A DNA stretch of 64,000 nucleotides, taken from assembly GCA_030613245.1 (NCBI GenBank), contig JAUWMI010000012.1:24414-88413 (forward strand), read 5' to 3'. This DNA is from Candidatus Sumerlaeota bacterium (GTDB lineage Bacteria; Sumerlaeota; Sumerlaeia; MWCT01; JAUWMI01). How positions within the stretch are numbered: the first letter of the stretch is position 1; each line of letters opens with the position of its first letter. This document shows, piece after piece, positions 26,648-35,069 of the stretch. The notes below the pieces were generated by a model, which saw only the letters and a list, made by a program, of their open reading frames with translations, made no database searches and was not told the origin of the DNA. The translations under genes were made by a program, and so were the position numbers.

Positions 26648-26671
26648 GGACAGATTATAATCTGTCCCTGC
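26644..26671. repeat. GTAGGG palindrome, class 1, overlapping a stop codon
   Basis: One mismatch from the perfect 28-bp form. The TAG of its first four bases (GTAG) is the stop codon of the phosphatase gene, so the element may have replaced the original gene end. Confidence 0.85.
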
Positions 26672-26735
26672 TACTACATGCGTGGTGGGACTGGAATGAT
26701 ATTCCCACAGATAGTCATCGGGCTTTAGGATTACG

Positions 26736-28292
26736 ATGGATAAGATCAAGACCGACGTATTGATTATCGGAACCGGAGTAGGTGGCTGCGCCGCGGCACT
26801 TGCTCTAGCAAAGCACAGCGTCGAGGTCATCTTGATCACCAACGCCAGCGATCCCTCGTCATGCAATACCCGGTATGCCCAGGGGGGGATCATTTACAAA
26901 GGGCCTGGGGATTCCGCCCGGCTTCTGGCCAAGGACATCGAAGCAGCTGGCCGCAGCGCCTGTGATAGAGGCGCAGTGCGATTCCTGGCCTCGCATGGAC
27001 CTGCCTTGGTGAAAAAAATCCTGATTGACGAGCTGAAAGTACCCTTTGATCGAAAAACTAACAATGCTCTCGATACCACAGAAGAAGCGGCTCATTCCGT
27101 TCCGCGCATCATCCACGTGGCCGACCTCACCGGCAAGGCCATTGAGGAAAGTATGCTCCGCGAAGTCAGCAAGCGCAAAACCATTAAGCTCGTCACGCAA
27201 GCCACTGCCGTGGATTTCCTCACGCTATCGCACCATTCCACCGACCATCGGGATGTGTATAAACCACCAACATGCGTGGGCGCCTACGTACTGCTACAGA
27301 CCGAAGGGAAAGTAATCCCGATTCTGGCCAAGGAAACCATCATTTCAACTGGCGGGCTCGGTGCCCTTTATTTGCACACGACGAATCCAAAGGGCGCGCG
27401 TGGTGATGGCTATGCTATGGCCTATCGCGCAGGGGCTCGGCTAGTGAACCTGGAGTATATTCAATTTCACCCGACTGCGCTGTATCATCCTGAAGCAGAG
27501 CGGTTCCTGATTTCCGAAAGCATTCGGGGCGAAGGCGGCGTGCTGATCCGCAAGAATGGCCAACCCTTCGTGGAAAAATACCACTCACTCGGCTCACTGG
27601 CTCCGCGTGATGTGGTTGCCCGGGCAATTCATGAGGAGATGCTAATGTACGACGAGTCATGTGTGTACCTCGACATCACCCACAAAGCGCCCTCATGGAT
27701 CAAGAAACGCTTTCCCAATATCTATCGAAAATGCTTGAGTTGCGATATTGACATTACCAAACAGCCTATACCGGTCGTTCCAGCGGCCCACTACTCCTGC
27801 GGAGGCATTGCCGTAAACCTCGTCGGCCAGACCTCTCTCCAGCGCCTCCGCGCAGTGGGCGAAGTAAGCTGCACCGGCATTCACGGGGCAAACCGCCTGG
27901 CCAGTACTTCTTTACTTGAAGCGTTGCTGTGGGGCACCGGTGCTGGCAACCATATTGCTAGATCAATTCAATCCAGTAGATACTCCTTCCCCAACATTGA
28001 AGAGTGGCGTCACGAAAAGGAGGAAGTTGACCCTGCACTCATTCTCCAGGATTGGCTTACCATTAAATACACAATGTGGAATTACGTTGGCCTGGTGCGG
28101 TCCAGCAAGCGCATGAAGAGGGCAAGGCAAATCCTGCGCGAACTTCAGATGGAAGTGGAAGCCTTCTATGAAAAAGCCATGCTGACCGATGATCTTCTCG
28201 GGCTGCGCAATGGTGTGCAGACTGCATTGGCAGTGCTTTTTGCAGCACTGGAAAACCACGAAAGCCTTGGATGCCATTACCTCAAAGACTGA
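26736..28292 (+). CDS. nadB: L-aspartate oxidase
   Basis: NadB is the FAD enzyme that oxidises aspartate to iminoaspartate in de novo NAD synthesis. The 518-residue product has the FAD-binding motif IIGTGVGGCAAALALAK, the substrate-region motifs YAQGGI, VEYIQFHPTAL-like EYIQFHPTALY and ISESIRGEGG, and, near the end, GEVSCTGIHGANRLASTSLLE. All are family landmarks. The length is normal. No nadA or nadC is near. The start has no strong ribosome-binding site. Confidence 0.94.
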   Translation: MDKIKTDVLIIGTGVGGCAAALALAKHSVEVILITNASDPSSCNTRYAQGGIIYKGPGDSARLLAKDIEAAGRSACDRGAVRFLASHGPALVKKILIDELKVPFDRKTNNALDTTEEAAHSVPRIIHVADLTGKAIEESMLREVSKRKTIKLVTQATAVDFLTLSHHSTDHRDVYKPPTCVGAYVLLQTEGKVIPILAKETIISTGGLGALYLHTTNPKGARGDGYAMAYRAGARLVNLEYIQFHPTALYHPEAERFLISESIRGEGGVLIRKNGQPFVEKYHSLGSLAPRDVVARAIHEEMLMYDESCVYLDITHKAPSWIKKRFPNIYRKCLSCDIDITKQPIPVVPAAHYSCGGIAVNLVGQTSLQRLRAVGEVSCTGIHGANRLASTSLLEALLWGTGAGNHIARSIQSSRYSFPNIEEWRHEKEEVDPALILQDWLTIKYTMWNYVGLVRSSKRMKRARQILRELQMEVEAFYEKAMLTDDLLGLRNGVQTALAVLFAALENHESLGCHYLKD

Positions 28293-28381
28293 GCTCCTGC
28301 TCTCGGCGATGTCCCCTACACAAATCTTTCGATTTTCCCTTCTGAATGTTTGGAAAAGGTTTCGTACGATCTTAATTGACA

Positions 28382-28410
28382 ATCATAGCGGTTCTATGAT
28401 GAAATATAAT
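28382..28410 (+). promoter_or_regulatory. palindromic site between hexamer-like boxes
   Basis: ATCATAG and CTATGAT are separated by five bases, preceded by TTGACA (28377-28382) and followed by TATAAT (28405-28410). The hexamers are 22-23 bases apart, too far for normal sigma-70 use unless a MerR-type activator twists the DNA. It is 300 bases from the next start. Confidence 0.3.
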
Positions 28411-28583
28411 CTTACAGGCTAAGTCTGTAGAGAATTTTTGAAATGTGGCAAGAGAAACGTAACTAAGAAAATAGCTAACATCATATAATTCAACAACTTA
28501 GCAGTCTCCCTCCATGTTGTCAGATTCGTTGGCAAGATGTTGTTTTTAGAGATTTTTCTGGCATGGAGGAAGGAAAATTTCAT

Positions 28584-28612
28584 GTGACATTCGGGAACTT
28601 TTGTAATATAAA
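28584..28612 (+). promoter_or_regulatory. sigma-70-type promoter for the cofG-like gene
   Basis: GTGACA and TATAAA are separated by 17 bases and lie about 100 bases before the TTG start. It is the best hexamer pair at normal spacing in the 421-base gap after nadB. Confidence 0.5.
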
Positions 28613-28713
28613 TTACTAGAATTCCATGCGTGCGCCTTATGACCAGCTACGGTCTCGCTTGTAATTGATTTATTGCCTGCGTTTGTGGCCCTCGTGGATT
28701 AGGAGATCGCACC

Positions 28714-29763
28714 TTGGCAGTTCAACGCATTACCTACGTCCCAAGCTATTCACTCGTGCTGACCACACTCTGCGCTAATAAGTGTGGCTATTGTCCTTAC
28801 CCACATTCGTATATCGAGCCCCTTCCGTCCAAAAAAAGGCTGCTTCGTGAGCTCCATAGGGCAGCTCATAAGGGCGCTTCGCTCATAAATATCACAGCTG
28901 GGGAGGGTATTAGTGCACACCCCGAGATCGTTGAAACCATTGCCTATTATGGACTTAGCGACTACTTGAGCTATCTCTGTTTCGTCAGTAATTGCATTTC
29001 GAGCATCAACACAAGCTACTCCTTATTCCCCGAAATGGACATCGGATTGCTTTCGTATGCGGAATTGAAAATCCTGCGCAAGCATTTCCTCTCATATAAG
29101 CTGCTCCTTGAGTCGGTTGATCCGATGGTACAGGCCAGCGATGCGCATCGGTACGCGCCAGACAAGGAGCCGAAGCGACGGACTGAGGCTCTCATTAACG
29201 CAGGTCGGGTAAGAATCCCCACAACATCAGGGCTGCTTGTTGGAATAGGGGAATCAAAAGGATCACGCAAGCGGTGCCTGGAGACCCTGGCCGAAATCCA
29301 TAGCCGATATGGTCATATACAAAGTATTGAAATAAAAAGATTTAGCCCCTATAAACGCACCCCTATGGGGCAGAATCCACCACCATCACCTGACGACATG
29401 ATCGAGACCGTCCACATGGCCAGAACCATCCTGGCGTCCAATATCATAATTCAGGTTTCAGCTCTGGAGAATAGCGATATTGCTCTCGAACTGGTAAAAG
29501 CTGGCGTGCGCGACATCGGCGAATTCCCGTTAAACGATGAAAACGGCCAGTTCGCTCGCTCACAACAGCTACTTCTGCAAATTGAGGACGAGCTGGCGCG
29601 CCAGGGGTTTCAACTCGAGCAGCGGCTTCCCATATTCCCTCCCTACATTCAAAAAGGCTGGTACCCGTTGGACTTCCGTGATCTCATCAAGAAATATTTT
29701 CAGAGAAACACACCGGAAACCTTTCTTTCCAAACTTAAGTCAGCCTCCCACGCAGCCCAGTAG
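28714..29763 (+). CDS. CofG-like radical SAM enzyme (FO synthase subunit 1)
   Basis: The 349-residue protein has the radical SAM cysteines in LCANKCGYC (C-x3-C-x2-C, about residues 18-25). CofG-type blocks follow: a GLLS segment, SDAHRYAPDKEPKRR, INAGRVRIPTTSGLLVGIGE, HSRYGHIQSIEIKRF and TPM. CofG with CofH makes the deazaflavin chromophore FO of coenzyme F420. No cofH, cofC, cofD or cofE is visible, so the pathway is incomplete here. A TTG start is supported by AGGAG nine bases upstream. A related radical SAM enzyme with another substrate cannot be ruled out. Confidence 0.78.
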   Translation: MAVQRITYVPSYSLVLTTLCANKCGYCPYPHSYIEPLPSKKRLLRELHRAAHKGASLINITAGEGISAHPEIVETIAYYGLSDYLSYLCFVSNCISSINTSYSLFPEMDIGLLSYAELKILRKHFLSYKLLLESVDPMVQASDAHRYAPDKEPKRRTEALINAGRVRIPTTSGLLVGIGESKGSRKRCLETLAEIHSRYGHIQSIEIKRFSPYKRTPMGQNPPPSPDDMIETVHMARTILASNIIIQVSALENSDIALELVKAGVRDIGEFPLNDENGQFARSQQLLLQIEDELARQGFQLEQRLPIFPPYIQKGWYPLDFRDLIKKYFQRNTPETFLSKLKSASHAAQ

Positions 29764-29939
29764 CAGCCTCTTTTTTATGCGCCTCAGGCATAGTGCTGGG
29801 TCAGCAATGCTTTCCTCAGGAACGAGTAAGAATTCCTCTGCTATTTATCCGGTGAACAATTCCCAATGCGAAAAAAACTTGCTTCATGTTGAAGCGAAAT
29901 ATACAAAAGGGCTAAAGCTCAAGAAAGTTAAATCCGTCT

Positions 29940-30653
29940 ATGGAAAAAAAACAGATCATCTTGTCCGTAAAATCGGTGAGCAAGATCTACCGCATGGGAG
30001 AAGTGGATGTGCCCGCGCTGCGGGATGCGACGCTGGATATTTACGACGGTGAGTTTCTAATTATCGTAGGACCCAGCGGCTCGGGTAAAAGCACTCTTCT
30101 GAACCTTATCGGAGGAATGGACAGGCCCACAAGAGGTAGAATAAGCTTTCAAGAGACCGTTCTTTCCGATCTTTCCGATAAAGACCTTACGCTGTACCGG
30201 CGCAATAGGGTGGGATTCATATTTCAGTTCTACAATCTGATTCCTACCCTGACTGCACTCGAAAATGTTCAGGTTGCCATAGAGATCACCCAGGACACCC
30301 TTGACCCCATGGAATCTCTGACCATGGTAGGATTGCAAGATCGTGCGGATCATTTTCCGGCTCAGTTATCCGGCGGCGAGCAACAGCGCGTCTCGATCGC
30401 CCGTGCACTGTCGGGCAATCCTGATTTTATTTTATGCGATGAACCAACCGGAGCCCTGGACCTGGAAGCAAGCAAGAATATCCTCGGGCTTCTGGTTGAT
30501 TTAAACCAAAAGTTAAAAAAAACAGTAGTTCTCATTACCCACAACAGCGCCATTTCCGAGATCGGTCATCGCGTAGCTTTGATTCGTGACGGCTCGATCC
30601 ACTCCATCAGAAGTAATGAGCCCCCCAAACCGGTTGAGCAGATATCATGGTAA
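29940..30653 (+). CDS. ABC transporter ATPase (LolD/MacB type)
   Basis: The 237-residue ATPase has Walker A GPSGSGKST, the signature LSGGEQQR, Walker B FILCDEPTGALD and the H-loop LITHN. This order and the GALD ending are those of LolD/MacB/FtsE-type ATPases that work with FtsX-like permeases. Its last seven bases overlap the permease gene. It is therefore the energy unit of the exporter formed with the next gene and the lipoprotein adaptor. Confidence 0.93.
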   Translation: MEKKQIILSVKSVSKIYRMGEVDVPALRDATLDIYDGEFLIIVGPSGSGKSTLLNLIGGMDRPTRGRISFQETVLSDLSDKDLTLYRRNRVGFIFQFYNLIPTLTALENVQVAIEITQDTLDPMESLTMVGLQDRADHFPAQLSGGEQQRVSIARALSGNPDFILCDEPTGALDLEASKNILGLLVDLNQKLKKTVVLITHNSAISEIGHRVALIRDGSIHSIRSNEPPKPVEQISW

Positions 30654-33034
30654 ACCGTATTCTACTTCGGAAGCTTCTGCGTGATCTACTTCAGCGCAAG
30701 TGGTCGCTTGTGTCGCTGTGTCTTATCGTGACTATCGGTATCGGATGCTATATTTCTATGGCCGGCGTTTACCGTGACCTTTCTGGCTCGAAGAAACGCT
30801 ATTACCAGAACTACCGGTTTCCCGATTTTATCGTTGACCTAAAACGTGCTCCTGAGTGGGCCGTGGAAGAGGTGGCTTCTTTTCCCAATGTGCGGGCCGT
30901 GCGTGGGCGGGTGAATTTCTCGACCCTTATTGACTTGCCGGGAAAAGACGAACCGATCTCAGGAGTATCCATCTCCATGCCAGAGACAAACACACCTGTC
31001 CTTAACGATATTCTCCTCATGTCAGGGACATGGTTTTCCGGAGAAAACGATAAAGAAGTTATTCTTAATGACGCATTTGCGCAGGAAAACGGCCTTTATC
31101 CAGGCAGCAGGATCAAGGCGTTACTCCTGGACAAACAGCATGAGCTGCTGGTGGTCGGGACAGCCAAGTCGCCGGAGTTCGTCTATCTGATTTCCCCGGG
31201 AGGAGGCGAGCTGGCTCCCGATCCTGCACGATTTGGAGTCATGTATCTTACCGAGAGATTTCTGCAGGAATCGTGCGAATTGGAGGGCGCTTTCAACCAG
31301 ATCATAGGACTGGCTCACGATAGCTCAAGAACGGCACTCACCGCCACATTCGGCCTAATTAAAGAGAAATTGGATCCGTACGGCGTACTCAACACCTCTC
31401 TTGCCGAAGATCAACCGTCCGCCCGTTACCTGGCAGACGAACTGACAGGTCTCAAAATCACCTCCACTGTAATGCCATCAATATTCCTTATCGTTGCTGC
31501 GTTGGTGCTGAATGTTATTATGAGCCGCATGGTGGCTCAACAGCGGACAGTCATCGGCACACTCAAAGCCCTGGGTTATTCTTCCGGATCAATTACACGT
31601 CATTACGTTAGCTACGGAGCCATTATCGGCTTAATCGGTGGACTGGGCGGCATTGCGTTCGGCTACTGGGCGCAGGGCGCATTGGTGACGCTTTACCGGG
31701 AGTTTTATACCCTGCCCGACTTCGAACCTCATTTTTATTTCGATATATTCCTTATCGGCATGGCTATCAGTCTTGCGTTCGCCGTGCTGGGAACCCTTAA
31801 GGGAGTACACCACGCTGCGTTGCTCGAACCGGCTGAGGCCATGCGCCCGCCTCCACCGGAAAAGGGCGGGAAAGTGCTTCCTGAACGAATCCCTTTTTTC
31901 TGGAGAAGACTGCCGTTTCGCTGGAAAATGATTCTTCGTGCAATCTTCAGGAATCCATTTCGCAGCTCGGTCAACGTACTTGCCAGTCTGGTAGCCACTG
32001 CGCTTATTTTTTCCGCTTTAAGCATGACGGATTCCCTCGACTATCTCATGAGCTACGAGTTCGAAAAAGTGTCTCATCAGGACATCACTGTTTCGCTACG
32101 CGACCCGAAGGACATTACCACCACGCGGGAAATGCTGTTATTGCCAACCATTTCCGAGACAGAGCCTCAGCTTGCGGTAGCCTGCGATCTTAAAAACGGG
32201 CCTTATCAAAAGCGGGTCGGCGTTATGGGCTTGGTTCGGAACAATCGCCTTTACACACCCCTTGACAAAGACGGCAATCCCATTGTGATTCCTGAGAGGG
32301 GGCTCGTTCTCTCGAAGAAGCTGGCCGAAATACTTAATCTTGCTCCGGGAGACACGGTCACACTCCGCCCCCTCATCGGACTCAGGAAAGAGGTCTTGTC
32401 GCCTATCGTGGGAACCGTTGATACTTTCCTGGGGCTCTCAGCATACGCAAACATTAATTATCTAAGCAACCTGATTGGCGAGGAATGGGCGGCTAATGTG
32501 ATTATGGGTAACACCTTTCAAAGAACCTCCGAACGCTCTTTTCTCGATAAACTCAAGCTTCGTCCAACCGTGACCGGAATCAGAGAACGGACACGCGCTT
32601 TGATCCAGCTTGATGAAACCTTCGGCGAAACCATGGGGACAATGATGTCCATAATGGTATTGTTCGCAGGACTTATTGCTTTCGGAAGTGTGCTAAACAC
32701 GACACTGGTATCACTCAGCGAACGTCAAAGAGAGGTTGGGACACTGCGCGTCCTGGGTTACTCTCCGGCCAATATAAGCCGCATCTTTTCGGGAGAGAGC
32801 CTCGTGGTCAATGTCGTAGGGATACTCCTCGGACTGGTATTCGGAATCCTTCTGGCGAAATCGCTCTCTCTCGCATACAGCACGGAGCTTTACAGGTTTC
32901 CGGCAATCGTTTACCCGTGGCGTCTCGTAATGTGCGCCGCCATAATGGTCGTGTTTATCAGCGCAGCTCAGCTGATTATCTACCGGTTGATTCGCACATT
33001 GAAATGGCTGGAAGTACTAAAAATCATGGAATAA
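30647..33034 (+). CDS. FtsX-like ABC permease
   Basis: The 795-residue protein has one helix near residues 20-40, a large periplasmic domain, three helices (about 270-385), a second amphipathic start and helix near 430-460, another periplasmic domain, and three final helices (about 660-790). TLKALGYS and TLRVLGYS each mark a conserved FtsX loop. This double-FtsX plan is that of LolC-like and YbbP-like permeases, not MacB, which is fused to its ATPase. It likely moves a lipid, lipoprotein or peptide from the membrane rather than importing a solute. Confidence 0.9.
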   Translation: MVNRILLRKLLRDLLQRKWSLVSLCLIVTIGIGCYISMAGVYRDLSGSKKRYYQNYRFPDFIVDLKRAPEWAVEEVASFPNVRAVRGRVNFSTLIDLPGKDEPISGVSISMPETNTPVLNDILLMSGTWFSGENDKEVILNDAFAQENGLYPGSRIKALLLDKQHELLVVGTAKSPEFVYLISPGGGELAPDPARFGVMYLTERFLQESCELEGAFNQIIGLAHDSSRTALTATFGLIKEKLDPYGVLNTSLAEDQPSARYLADELTGLKITSTVMPSIFLIVAALVLNVIMSRMVAQQRTVIGTLKALGYSSGSITRHYVSYGAIIGLIGGLGGIAFGYWAQGALVTLYREFYTLPDFEPHFYFDIFLIGMAISLAFAVLGTLKGVHHAALLEPAEAMRPPPPEKGGKVLPERIPFFWRRLPFRWKMILRAIFRNPFRSSVNVLASLVATALIFSALSMTDSLDYLMSYEFEKVSHQDITVSLRDPKDITTTREMLLLPTISETEPQLAVACDLKNGPYQKRVGVMGLVRNNRLYTPLDKDGNPIVIPERGLVLSKKLAEILNLAPGDTVTLRPLIGLRKEVLSPIVGTVDTFLGLSAYANINYLSNLIGEEWAANVIMGNTFQRTSERSFLDKLKLRPTVTGIRERTRALIQLDETFGETMGTMMSIMVLFAGLIAFGSVLNTTLVSLSERQREVGTLRVLGYSPANISRIFSGESLVVNVVGILLGLVFGILLAKSLSLAYSTELYRFPAIVYPWRLVMCAAIMVVFISAAQLIIYRLIRTLKWLEVLKIME

Positions 33035-33173
33035 GGTATAACAGACTTTTAGACGGCTCAAAGTGCCGGTTTTCGATCCCAAGTTAGAATAGTCTGTTTC
33101 CATGAGTAATTCTACGAATTTTCAAGTTCGACTTCATGTAATCATGAAAGGCGGCTCATGTCCGCGGCGGCTT

Positions 33174-33296
33174 TTTGGAGTGCGGTAGCGAAACGCAGTG
33201 GAGCTACCGCTTTGCCTCTCGTAAGCGCAGCTTACGAAACAGCCCGAAGCTTCGCTTCGGCCCATGAAAGCGCAAGCTCCGCTTACACACTCCAAA
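33174..33296. repeat. structured mobile-type element with terminal inverted repeats
   Basis: The ends are TTTGGAGTG and CACTCCAAA. Between them lie three further perfect stems: GCGGTAGC/GCTACCGC, CGTAAGC/GCTTACG and CCGAAGC/GCTTCGG. The first part (GGAGTGCGGTAGCG...) resembles an abundant dispersed repeat I associate with PVC-group genomes; that is from memory. There is no coding capacity. Confidence 0.75.
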
Positions 33297-33358
33297 GGAT
33301 TCCCAATGAGGTACAAACATTTTAACTTCCAGCCTCATGAATTTTCGGGCACTTTGAG

Positions 33359-33437
33359 TTAGACAGGATAACAGGGTTGACCGGATAAACGTTCTGTGGA
33401 CTAATCCCATCCTGTATATCTTGTTAATCCTGTCTAA
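33359..33437. repeat. dispersed-type inverted repeat
   Basis: TTAGACAGGAT (33359-33369) and ATCCTGTCTAA (33427-33437) flank about 57 bases. ATCCTGTATATC and GTTAATCCTGTC are forms often seen as dispersed spacer repeats. With the element at 33174 it accounts for the 430-base gap inside the exporter cluster. Confidence 0.65.
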
Positions 33438-33464
33438 GAATTCGAAATCTTTGGAGAAAAACAA

Positions 33465-34832
33465 ATGAAAAGCAGCAATCAGAGACCAGAAATCAGAAAA
33501 TCAAACAGCATTAGTTGGAAAACAGAAATAGCATGCTTCTTCCTTCTGTTTACTGTGGCTTGTATTCTCTTTGGTTGCGGAGGTGGTGTGGAGGTTGAGG
33601 TGGTGTCTCCCTATATAGGCGACATTCATGAATTTTTCACGGAACTGGCGAAGACCCGTCTGGCAAAGACGTATCGCATCACTATGCCCATTGATGGGCG
33701 GATCGAGCGGATCGAGCTTGAGCCGGGAGACGAAGTGACGAAAGGTCAGAGGATTGTCGAATTCGATCTGGTGCCGCTTAGGGAAGCAGTCGCCGAGGCA
33801 GAAGCCGCGGTTGCCGAGTTAGAGGCAAATATCGCGGTCAAAGACGACAACCGGATCGAAGATACAGTGATGATCGAGATGAACGCGACAGTCAACGCCA
33901 CCGCCGAAGCGCTCAAAGCAGCCGATGCCCAGGTCGAGGCAGAGAAAGCCCGTAGCGACCGCGCCGCAAAAGAACTGGAGCGCATGGAAATATTAGCCGC
34001 CGGGCGTACTATCGCACAAAACGAACTTGATGACGCCAAACTTGAAGCGGATACATCACTCATAGAACTCAGAAAACAAGAATTTTACCGTGCAGCGCTG
34101 AATGCTTTATTTGTAGCGGTTAAGCTTGGCCCCCGTTATGTCAACGAATATCTTGGCCGAGAAAAACTCGAACGTGAAGTTGTAGTCCATCAATTGGCCC
34201 AAGCGCGGTCACGCCTCGCAAGAGCCGAACACCAGTTGAAACTCTCTGCTATCAGGTCGCCCATAGACGGTGTCGTGCTCGAAAAATACGAACAGGGCGA
34301 CAGGACCCTGCCTGCCGGACATGACCTCCTGCTTTTGGGAAATCTCGACGAGCTTGAGGTCATCGCCGATGTACTCACGCAGGATGCCTTGCGCCTCTCC
34401 CCTGGTTCCCGCGTCAGTCTGAAACCGGCTTCCCGTAGTGAGCCAATCCCCGGGATTGTTAAACGTATCGAACCGGCAGGGTTTACGAAACTCTCTTCAC
34501 TAGGAGTGGAGCAACAAAGAGTCAATGTCATCGTTTCTTTCACCGGAGAACACAAAGATCTGAGTGTTGGATATCGCCTTATGGCCACGTTCTTTACAGG
34601 TTCGAAAGATAATGCCCTTATCATACCGCGCTATAGTGTCCTTCAGGCGCCGGACCAGTCGTTTTATGTGCTTAAAATCGTCAAAGGAAGAATCCGCAAA
34701 CAAATCATTGAACTCGGTCTGCGCAGCGATCTCGAACTGGAAGTAATAACGGGGCTTTCGACAGAAGACCTGATCGTCGCCAAACCGGATACAACCATGA
34801 AAGAAGGAATGAAGGCAAAGATGATCCGGTAA
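33465..34832 (+). CDS. lipoprotein membrane fusion (HlyD/MacA-like) adaptor
   Basis: The 455-residue protein has a lipobox LFGC (Cys38) after a long basic N-terminus. A biotinyl-lipoyl half-motif (IDGRIERIELEPGDEVTKGQ) comes next, then about 150 residues of coiled coil (Glu/Ala/Arg-rich, residues 105-255), the second half-motif SPIDGVVLEKY, and the beta-barrel domains. This is the periplasmic adaptor of tripartite exporters. With the ATPase and permease upstream it forms a MacAB-like system. TTGGAGAA precedes the ATG. Repeat DNA separates it from the permease gene. Confidence 0.9.
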   Translation: MKSSNQRPEIRKSNSISWKTEIACFFLLFTVACILFGCGGGVEVEVVSPYIGDIHEFFTELAKTRLAKTYRITMPIDGRIERIELEPGDEVTKGQRIVEFDLVPLREAVAEAEAAVAELEANIAVKDDNRIEDTVMIEMNATVNATAEALKAADAQVEAEKARSDRAAKELERMEILAAGRTIAQNELDDAKLEADTSLIELRKQEFYRAALNALFVAVKLGPRYVNEYLGREKLEREVVVHQLAQARSRLARAEHQLKLSAIRSPIDGVVLEKYEQGDRTLPAGHDLLLLGNLDELEVIADVLTQDALRLSPGSRVSLKPASRSEPIPGIVKRIEPAGFTKLSSLGVEQQRVNVIVSFTGEHKDLSVGYRLMATFFTGSKDNALIIPRYSVLQAPDQSFYVLKIVKGRIRKQIIELGLRSDLELEVITGLSTEDLIVAKPDTTMKEGMKAKMIR

Positions 34833-34972
34833 GTATTAGCCAAGTCGCGCAAGTTCTGCTACACACAGTCGCTGGCACCTCAATCCCCGCCGCTTCCCCT
34901 CTAGCACCCGACTCCCTGTGTCCTTGCTTCAAATCTCCAGCGCCAATGCATGACACAGGAACAATCATCTTC

Positions 34973-35002
34973 TTGACAACGTCTGGTCTCACGGGATAGA
35001 TT
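34973..35002 (+). promoter_or_regulatory. sigma-70-type promoter
   Basis: TTGACA, an 18-base spacer and TAGATT lie 68 bases before the chosen start of the large secreted protein gene. Confidence 0.5.
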
Positions 35003-35069
35003 GAACTATTATTTAACATTAGCCTGCGTGCGTATTGATAGAAAACTACGGGAGATGGGAAGCGATCGA

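Noticed and set aside
26120..26893. Minus-strand frame (257 codons) across the phosphatase gene end
   Set aside because: It runs through a GTAGGG palindrome and two real genes in antisense and has no motif.
34880..34960. Possible short gene before the large secreted protein
   Set aside because: No start with a ribosome-binding site and no sustained frame; only the promoter at 34973 is supported.
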